Source: S139-23 sp047639315
Lineage (GTDB): Bacteria > Planctomycetota > GCA-002687715 > DRQF01
DNA: 6,569 nt
Reading direction: 5' to 3'
Assembly: GCA_047639315.1 (NCBI GenBank)
Contig: JBLINQ010000222.1
Location: 1 to 6,569 of the forward strand
Below are positions 1-5,019 of this stretch, in pieces. The translations under genes were made by a program, and so were the position numbers. The notes beneath the pieces were generated by a model. It was not told where the DNA came from, ran no database searches, and saw only the letters and a program-made list of their open reading frames with translations. How positions within the stretch are numbered: the first letter of the stretch is position 1; the number at the start of each line of letters is the position of its first letter.

Positions 1-14
1 GGCAATAGGCCGAA

Positions 15-40
15 AGTGCCCTAACGTGTCCTCAGGCACT
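15..40 (-). terminator. Weak hairpin downstream of the FG-GAP gene, possible terminator
   Basis: AGTGCC at 15-20 and GGCACT at 35-40 form a perfect 6-bp inverted repeat around a 14-nt loop. A G-T wobble can extend the stem by one pair. It lies 21 bases beyond the stop codon of the minus-strand gene. Read on the minus strand it is followed by TTTCGG rather than a true T-run, so it is at best a weak intrinsic terminator. A 6-bp stem with a loop this long can arise by chance. Nothing else was seen in positions 1-60. Confidence 0.25.
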
Positions 41-60
41 GCCTTGCGAGAAAATCGCTT

Positions 61-2643
61 CTACTGGCCAAACTGTATTTGTAGTCCATTGGTAGCGGTG
101 AATCCAAGGGCTGCACCGGGGTCGGAAAAGCCGGCTTGCATGTAGAAGGTCCTACCAGCAAGGAACGGCGAAATGGTGAACTCGATGTTTCGGAAACCAA
201 CCCCTGGCTCCATAGACGCCCCAAAGAGCGTGGTGGGTGACGAACTAAAGACACTATCCACATGGAGGCCCAAATTTAATCCGTAGAAGTTTCGAATTTG
301 AACGCGCCGATTGCCAATGGAAAAGATGCCTTGGGCCTGCCCCAAGCCCCGAGAGATTCTCACTCTTGAATCTCCGGTCGCCATGGCAAACGGTCCTTGC
401 GCGCTTAGCACCGGAGCAAAACCTCCGGTCCCTAAAGTCGACTGGCCGTACTCCTGGGCGAAACCCGTTCCCAATCGTGTGATCGCTTGATTGGCAATGA
501 CGGTATCGCCCAGTAGATCCAGGTCGCCGTCGCCATCCAAGTCAATCAGTCGATCGAAACTGGTTGTCGGGATGTCCTGACCCAATTGAAATTGAACCGC
601 TGGAATAAACAGAAAACCACCCAAGGCGTTCGCTTGGGAACCTGAGAAAGACAAAGGGCCAACACGGACATCTTTGAATCCGTCGAAATCGAAATCTGCC
701 ACTTGCGGTGTGATCCTTGCGGCCATGAAATCAGCCAGTGGTGCCAGTGCGCTCGACCTGAGAATGAACCCTCCAGCGGTCGGGCCTGTGTTCTCCCAGA
801 TCAAGAGCTCGGCCAGATTCGGAAAAGAAGACTTGTTGAGCACAAGCACGTCGAGGTCGCCATCGTCGTCCAGATCATCAAACGTCGGACGCGAGAGGGT
901 CCAATCGGTGGGATTCGTGCTCGGAGCACCGAACAGAACCTCAGTGAGATAAGAGATCGTGCCCGCTTGCTTGCGCAAGACAACAACATAGTTGCCGCCC
1001 TCTTTATTACCCGAGCAAAGTAGGTCTGTTTCACCATCGTCATCAACGTCACCAAAGCCACTCGGCGAAAGCCCATTCATTGGCCCGGCTATTTCGGTGA
1101 GAAATCCGGTGCCATCGTTTAAGTAAAGGTAGTTGGGCGTCGCAAGGTCGGTATCACCATCATTGTCTAAGTCGACGGCAAACCCCTCTCGATTCAACAC
1201 CGAGAAGTTGGCCGGGTCAGCTCCGAGTGAGTTGTTGGCAAAAGCGATCGATACCAATTCGGTTTCGTCAAATTTACCTTTCGACATCCCACGACGAAAG
1301 ACCATGTCTCGCTTGATGTTGTAGAGGTCGGTACGAATCACATCCACGACCCCATCACCATCGAAGTCGCCAGGGAAGCCAAGGAAGCCTGGTAGCGGCG
1401 TCGGGTATTCGGCGTTGAAGGTGTCGCTGATCAAGGGGCCAAATTCGAATTCTGCACCACCTACGTTCTTCATGATGTAACCGCGGTCATCCAAATAGTC
1501 GAGGTCACCGTCATCATCAACATCAAAGACGTGGATCGGTGTGCTGGTCCGCGGCAGATCACGTTCCGGCAAGGAATCGGCACCGAGGAGAATCCTGTCC
1601 TCAAAGAAGAAGTCTAGTTTGCCATCACCATTGACATCAGTTGGAGGAATCTCTTCGTCGATCGACAATTGACCATGTACAGGGATTCTCGCCGTGCCGT
1701 CGATGAGATCCTGTGACGAGCTTGCAGAAAAATATCGCAGGGAAACTCGACCTGGCGCATGGTTGTCTTGAACGTTCCAGATGAGCTCATCGAAGCCGTC
1801 GTTGTTCAGATCAAAGCGAACGGCCTTGCTGTCGGCCGGAGAGCCAATATCGATCGCGTCAGCTGCCAAGCCCGATGCTCCCAAGTTTTTGTAGACTCGG
1901 TTTCCAGCTAAGAGGTCTCGCAACCCATCACGATCATAGTCCCAAGCGATCGTCGGAAAGATGTTCGGCCCAGCTATGAACTGTTGCTGAACAAAACTGC
2001 TGCCATTCCATTCGAAATTAAATACGCCGAGAGTGTAGCCGCAGATAATCTCAGCCCACCCATCGCCGTCGAAGTCCTCAACCAAGATATTGTTGCTTGG
2101 CAATGCCGTCACACCGGTCCGGATCGTCCCAGCCGGATCACTGAGATACCATCGAGCCGACGGATTGACCGTATCGCGGACAACCAACACATCAAGGTCG
2201 CCATCACCATCGGCGTCGAACTTCAGAAACTTCAAGACTTGGGAACCCTCAAAACCCAAGGAGGTCACCGGGCCAAATGTGCCATCACCATTGCATTCGA
2301 TTCGCTTGACACCGTTGGTTGGTGTCGAGTTCGGATCTCGGATCAAGATCACATCCGTGTCACCATCACCATCGTCATCGAGAAAGAGGTAGATCTCGTT
2401 AGACGGAATGGTAAATGTGAGGATGGGTTGTTCGGCACCATGAGGACCGAGTCGCATCTTTGGCTGAAACAAAAGATCGCTGAACGCTTGATCCCCAACT
2501 CCATCATTATTGAAGTTGTATGGACCAGCCCAAAACCCATCCGGGGATGAGCGGTCTAAGTAGGTGGCGAAGTTGAGCTGGCCGGCTGCCACGCCCGCCG
2601 AACTCACAAGTGCAAGAAGCAGGAGAAGAATTGGCTTACGCAT
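61..2643 (-). CDS. Exported FG-GAP/VCBS-repeat beta-propeller protein
   Basis: An 860-residue protein read from ATG at 2643 to TAG at 61. It opens with a clear Sec signal peptide: Met-Arg-Lys, a leucine-rich core at about residues 5-14, and a small-residue Ala-rich cleavage region near residues 16-21. Residues 43-709 hold 14 copies of an Asp-rich calcium-loop motif of the DxDxDGxxD type, spaced 38-65 residues apart. Examples are DADGDGDLD at 143, DFDGDGVVD at 426 and DLDGDGDLD at 701. This is the signature of FG-GAP/VCBS repeats, which in integrin alpha chains fold as blades of a seven-bladed propeller with Ca2+ in the loops. About 120 residues (738-860) follow without the motif and end in a Gly/Phe-rich stretch including AGRTFYMQAGFSDPGA. 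From memory, similar tails (a Q-x-x-x-x-DPGA phrase followed by TNGL) end many large planctomycete secreted proteins. The likely site is the periplasm, cell surface or outside the cell. Ligand and role are unknown, and no enzymatic motif is visible. Upstream of the start there is only a distant AAAGGG, so the RBS is weak. It is transcribed divergently from the 2927 gene. Confidence 0.93.
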   Translation of the reverse strand: MRKPILLLLLALVSSAGVAAGQLNFATYLDRSSPDGFWAGPYNFNNDGVGDQAFSDLLFQPKMRLGPHGAEQPILTFTIPSNEIYLFLDDDGDGDTDVILIRDPNSTPTNGVKRIECNGDGTFGPVTSLGFEGSQVLKFLKFDADGDGDLDVLVVRDTVNPSARWYLSDPAGTIRTGVTALPSNNILVEDFDGDGWAEIICGYTLGVFNFEWNGSSFVQQQFIAGPNIFPTIAWDYDRDGLRDLLAGNRVYKNLGASGLAADAIDIGSPADSKAVRFDLNNDGFDELIWNVQDNHAPGRVSLRYFSASSSQDLIDGTARIPVHGQLSIDEEIPPTDVNGDGKLDFFFEDRILLGADSLPERDLPRTSTPIHVFDVDDDGDLDYLDDRGYIMKNVGGAEFEFGPLISDTFNAEYPTPLPGFLGFPGDFDGDGVVDVIRTDLYNIKRDMVFRRGMSKGKFDETELVSIAFANNSLGADPANFSVLNREGFAVDLDNDGDTDLATPNYLYLNDGTGFLTEIAGPMNGLSPSGFGDVDDDGETDLLCSGNKEGGNYVVVLRKQAGTISYLTEVLFGAPSTNPTDWTLSRPTFDDLDDDGDLDVLVLNKSSFPNLAELLIWENTGPTAGGFILRSSALAPLADFMAARITPQVADFDFDGFKDVRVGPLSFSGSQANALGGFLFIPAVQFQLGQDIPTTSFDRLIDLDGDGDLDLLGDTVIANQAITRLGTGFAQEYGQSTLGTGGFAPVLSAQGPFAMATGDSRVRISRGLGQAQGIFSIGNRRVQIRNFYGLNLGLHVDSVFSSSPTTLFGASMEPGVGFRNIEFTISPFLAGRTFYMQAGFSDPGAALGFTATNGLQIQFGQ
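517..2517 (-). repeat. Array of 14 DxDxDG calcium-loop repeats within the propeller protein
   Basis: The motifs start at residues 43, 89, 143, 190, 235, 278, 336, 374, 426, 491, 532, 590, 650 and 701. Most have Asp at positions 1, 3, 5 and 9 and Gly at 6, as in an EF-hand-like calcium loop. The first copy (NFNNDGVGD) is the most degenerate, and copy 13 (DFDFDGFKD) has Phe where Asn, Asp or Gly is usual. At DNA level the loops appear on the plus strand as recurring CCATCACCATC-like stretches, for example near 1350-1362, 1621-1632, 2200-2212 and 2361-2380. The rest of each repeat differs, so this is an old diverged protein repeat rather than a recent DNA duplication. Confidence 0.9.
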
Positions 2644-2668
2644 GGATCTTTTGCCCTTTGTGAATACA

Positions 2669-2698
2669 GACTCCGAGAGTCAAACCCTCTGAGTCAAA
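2669..2698. promoter_or_regulatory. GAGTC/GACTC repeat cluster upstream of the propeller gene
   Basis: GAGTCAAA occurs twice in direct orientation, at 2677-2684 and 2691-2698, 14 bp start to start. The first copy also pairs with GACTC at 2669-2673 to make the inverted repeat GACTC-CGA-GAGTC. The cluster lies about 26-55 bases upstream of the ATG at 2643, in the 5' leader or core promoter of the minus-strand gene. On that strand the direct copies read TTTGACTC, so each contains a TTGACT -35-like hexamer. I found no well-spaced -10 for either. It could be an operator or chance; no known regulator is recognised. Confidence 0.3.
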
Positions 2699-2844
2699 TT
2701 TCGACCCATCGACACTGCATCTTTAGTCACTCATTGAATAAATATTCGGATCAGAATTGGGCGTGTCGGCCAAGAAGAGAAGATTTTGAATCTCGCCAAG
2801 CTCACCGCTGCCTTCAAGAATGCCAAACTTGGTGCACGCCGAGA

Positions 2845-2873
2845 TGGTCAAGAACAGACCTGAGAGCCATAAT
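2845..2873 (+). promoter_or_regulatory. Candidate sigma70-type promoter for the 2927-4893 unit
   Basis: TGGTCA at 2845-2850 matches four of six bases of the TTGACA consensus. CATAAT at 2868-2873 matches five of six bases of TATAAT. They are separated by exactly 17 bases. Transcription would start near 2880, leaving a leader of about 45 bases before the ATG at 2927. The position and spacing are good, but short matches like this are common and planctomycete promoters are poorly characterised. Confidence 0.3.
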
Positions 2874-2926
2874 GTTTTTAGTCATCGACGCTTGCGTCAA
2901 ATGGGAGCCAAACTTATGATTCGGCA

Positions 2927-3382
2927 ATGATGATCGTTCGCCTGTTACTTCTCTTCGCAATATTGGGACTTGCCACTGCCAGTGGGGCGATGCAGTTGCA
3001 GAAAATGAGCAACTTTTATTCCATTAGAAAACGCTCCCCCCTGCCCAACCATCAAGTTTATGACCTTCTCAGGCCACTCTTGGATGGGCATGCCAAGGTC
3101 TACTTGGCCGTCGATGGGGCTTCGCAAGAAAAACGCCAGAAACAATTTGGTGCCCAATTCGCATTGGCACCATGCCTCGTGATTTCGCCGGGCAAGAGCG
3201 CTGGACGTGGTCTTCCACAATTCCTTTCTGGCATGCCATTCGTGACGAATATCAATTCTCCTGAGACAAGAGAACTCATCGAAACTCAGTTACGACAGTC
3301 GGCACAGAAGCGAGGCCGAAAAGTTCAAGTGCACAAGATTACGGATGAAGTGTTCCTCTACGTCCTCGAAGACAAGCAATGA
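2927..3382 (+). CDS. Small membrane-anchored or periplasmic partner of a GT-C protein
   Basis: A 151-residue protein of uncertain function. The N-terminus (MMIVRLLLLF, then an Ala/Gly/Leu-rich run to about residue 22) is a signal peptide or single membrane anchor. A possible cleavage site lies near Ala-Ser-Gly-Ala at 18-21. The rest (about 23-151) is soluble and basic, with a single cysteine at 83. The segment QFGAQFALAPCLVIS (73-87) resembles a phrase of the type Y-x-x-Q-Y-A-L-A-P that I recall from small proteins next to, or fused to, PMT-like glycosyltransferases. The ending, with EVFLYVLED, also suits that group. Its TGA stop overlaps the ATG of the next gene by 4 bp, so the two are probably translationally coupled. 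The start could be either of two adjacent ATGs (2927 or 2930). No strong Shine-Dalgarno is seen, and an in-frame stop at 2879 with no start codon between rules out a longer form. Gene reality is likely from the overlap and signal; function is inferred. Confidence 0.8.
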   Translation: MMIVRLLLLFAILGLATASGAMQLQKMSNFYSIRKRSPLPNHQVYDLLRPLLDGHAKVYLAVDGASQEKRQKQFGAQFALAPCLVISPGKSAGRGLPQFLSGMPFVTNINSPETRELIETQLRQSAQKRGRKVQVHKITDEVFLYVLEDKQ

Positions 3383-4893
3383 TCAATGCCATCCTCATTC
3401 TTTCGGGTGTGACTGTCATCGCAACGACGATGGCCTTCCTCACGGTGTGGCGCAGGCGTACTTCCCTTCAAGAAACCTGGCTTGAAGCCTTTGCTTGGGT
3501 TCCGGGTATAGCCCTCGCGATCATGTCGCTGAGCGTCTTTGGCACCCGTTATTTCTTCGAACGCTGGCCGACGCCCATCGAAGTGTTGATTGGTCTTGCG
3601 GTTATCCTCTTGACGCTCTACGTATCGACGTTGTTCCGCAAAGAACCAACGAATCATCCTGAAACCGGAACGCTCAAGTACGCCAGCCGCTTCCTCCATG
3701 TCTTCGCTATTGCCGCCGTTATCGCAACGACCATTCCTTACTATGCTTCAAGCCAAGCGCGCCCGAATGGTAGTTGGGATGCGATGGCAATCTGGAACAT
3801 GCACGCACGCTCGTTGGCGCGTTCTGAAGGCAGTATGGTCGAGATCTTGAGCGAACAGAAAGCTAGCCACCCGGAATATCCTCACTGTATTCCTCAAAGC
3901 GTCGCGACCTTACTGCGCCTTAGCGGAGAATCTCCCTATCCCGCACAATACCTGGGATTTCTCATTTACTTAGGGATTGTCTTTGGTCTTTACATTGCCG
4001 TCCGGCGATTCGCGTCTTCGCTCTTGGGAGCCGCCGCTGTCATCTTGTTGGTGGCCACTCCTGGAGTTGTCTTGGGAGCTGCAGCACAAGCCGCAGACAT
4101 TTCGGTCGCCTACTTCAATCTTATTGCTGCCTTTGGCCTTGCTTCCCAATTTCTTCCAGGCAAGGAAAAGCGCGTGCCCGCGTGGCTCGCAGGATTTTTC
4201 TTAGGACTCTTACCGTGGACAAAACGGGAAGGGATGATCTTGGCCGCAGGAATGTTCTTAGCATTCTTCTTGGTTCTCATGCTGGTCAAGGAAATGCGTG
4301 GCCGCAGACTCCGCAGTCTCATCCCAATCTTGCTCGGGGCAACGCCTGGCGTAACGGCTTTCTTATTGCTCAAGACCGGATGGGCACCCGAAGACACGCA
4401 ACTCCATAGTGGATTTCGCGGCGTTGCTGACCACATCTTTGATGGCGAGCGTTGGCGAGAACTGGGCCTTCAAGTCAAGAAAGAAGTCACCACCGGCGGC
4501 GACATTTTCTTTCGTAAGAACCCAAAGAAGGCAAACTTCTTGATGCTTCGTTGGGGCATCACGTGGCCGGCTTTAGGTTGCGCCCTTCTCCTTCTAACCC
4601 GCCCACTGAAAGTCCTTCGTCGCTCAGCGGCTCATCGTTGCATTACACTGATTGTTTTGGCTCAACTCTCAGGGCTTTTCATTCTCTATCTCACGGTTCC
4701 TGAAAGACAGGTCTGGTTGCTCGAGACATCTTTCCATCGTCTCTTGCTGCAGATCGTCCCCGTACTCATTTTTGCGATCTTTTCACTATCGACATTGGGC
4801 ATGGCCAAGAAACCTGCGCTCGTGGTGCCTCAAGAATCCGACGCCCCCTTGGCCTCGGAACAAACACCAATTGACGTTCACAACATCGAGTAA
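3379..4893 (+). CDS. Polytopic GT-C-like (PMT/ArnT-type) membrane glycosyltransferase
   Basis: A 504-residue integral membrane protein with about 11-13 hydrophobic segments, roughly at 3-23, 38-58, 65-86, 103-123, 188-208, 213-236, 240-258, 267-281, 286-303, 313-331, 392-407, 420-440 and 455-475. Several motifs fit bacterial relatives of the PMT/family 39 GT-C enzymes: GSWDAMAIWNMHAR (131-144), HPEYPHCIP (164-172), AADISVAYF (238-246), LPWTKREG (278-285) and WLLETSFHRLLLQ (446-458). GT-C enzymes transfer a sugar from a polyprenyl-phosphate donor on the outer face of the inner membrane. Here Asp134 and Asp240 are candidate catalytic or donor-binding acids, by analogy only. Donor and acceptor cannot be read from the sequence. 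The last 29 residues form an acidic hydrophilic tail. The start ATG lies inside the stop of the preceding gene (ATGA), which indicates coupled translation. The main alternative is a non-catalytic membrane protein of the same fold. Confidence 0.85.
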   Translation: MINAILILSGVTVIATTMAFLTVWRRRTSLQETWLEAFAWVPGIALAIMSLSVFGTRYFFERWPTPIEVLIGLAVILLTLYVSTLFRKEPTNHPETGTLKYASRFLHVFAIAAVIATTIPYYASSQARPNGSWDAMAIWNMHARSLARSEGSMVEILSEQKASHPEYPHCIPQSVATLLRLSGESPYPAQYLGFLIYLGIVFGLYIAVRRFASSLLGAAAVILLVATPGVVLGAAAQAADISVAYFNLIAAFGLASQFLPGKEKRVPAWLAGFFLGLLPWTKREGMILAAGMFLAFFLVLMLVKEMRGRRLRSLIPILLGATPGVTAFLLLKTGWAPEDTQLHSGFRGVADHIFDGERWRELGLQVKKEVTTGGDIFFRKNPKKANFLMLRWGITWPALGCALLLLTRPLKVLRRSAAHRCITLIVLAQLSGLFILYLTVPERQVWLLETSFHRLLLQIVPVLIFAIFSLSTLGMAKKPALVVPQESDAPLASEQTPIDVHNIE

Positions 4894-5019
4894 TCGCCAG
4901 GGCTGAGCCAACGCGTTCGCAACAGACTGCTCATTGGCGCCACGAAACTTCCGCTTCAAATCAACTCACAGCATTCTCAGCAGTAGCATTTAGTGCGAAT
5001 TTGAAGTACAAATCTGGAC
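4894..5019 (+). other. Spacer between the GT-C gene and the PSCyt gene
   Basis: This 126-base spacer separates two genes on the same strand. No run of T after a strong GC stem is present, so there is no clear intrinsic terminator. CGCCA at 4895-4899 and TGGCG at 4935-4939 could pair, but around a 35-nt loop. No good -35/-10 pair was found. The next gene may have its own promoter here or be read through from the unit upstream. Confidence 0.5.
4954..5006. promoter_or_regulatory. 8-bp inverted repeat just upstream of the PSCyt gene
   Basis: CTTCAAAT at 4954-4961 and ATTTGAAG at 4999-5006 are perfect inverted copies around a 37-nt loop. The right arm ends 13 bases before the ATG at 5020. It could be a spaced operator or a leader hairpin affecting access to the start codon. 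The long loop and AT content make chance a real alternative. Confidence 0.25.

Larger units (their letters stand above)
2644..2926. other. Divergent intergenic region without a convincing gene
   Basis: These 283 bases separate the start codons of two divergently transcribed genes, so both promoters should lie here. The stretch at about 2723-2760 is AT-rich. A TTG-started frame covers 2734-2919 (61 codons), but it is rich in Cys, Trp and Arg and has no recognisable motif or RBS. A start-less open stretch at 2738-2863 looks somewhat protein-like and is discussed in the findings. No tRNA, small RNA or insertion-sequence end was recognised. Confidence 0.6.

Noticed and set aside
703..1023. Plus-strand open frames at 674-952, 703-1023 and 1133-1324
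   Set aside because: All are antisense shadows of the 860-residue gene, whose frame has a signal peptide and 14 coherent repeats.
1350..2380. Recurring CCATCACCATC-like DNA stretches suggesting a CRISPR or satellite array
   Set aside because: The copies are short, vary in sequence and spacing, and correspond exactly to the GDGD-type codons of the protein repeats.
1984..2550. Plus-strand open frame of 188 codons opposite the propeller gene
   Set aside because: It lies wholly antisense to the calcium-loop repeats, and its His/Ile/Thr-rich repeats are the reverse reading of the Asp/Gly codons. It has no RBS or domain.
2734..2919. TTG-started frame of 61 codons in the intergenic region
   Set aside because: It uses a rare start, has no RBS, and has a Cys/Trp/Arg-rich composition with no motif, as expected of an out-of-frame reading.
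2901..2930. Nine-codon leader frame ending at the start of the 2927 gene
   Set aside because: ATG at 2901 to TGA at 2928-2930 overlaps the gene start, but so short a frame is easily random and it has no attenuator-like codon run or hairpin.
3358..3699. Minus-strand frames at 2945-3220, 3358-3699 and 4110-4436
   Set aside because: They are antisense to the small partner gene and the membrane protein, and their composition is charged and low in motifs, unlike real genes here.
4895..4939. CGCCA/TGGCG inverted repeat after the GT-C gene as a terminator
   Set aside because: A 5-bp stem, a 35-nt loop and no T-run do not make a credible intrinsic terminator.
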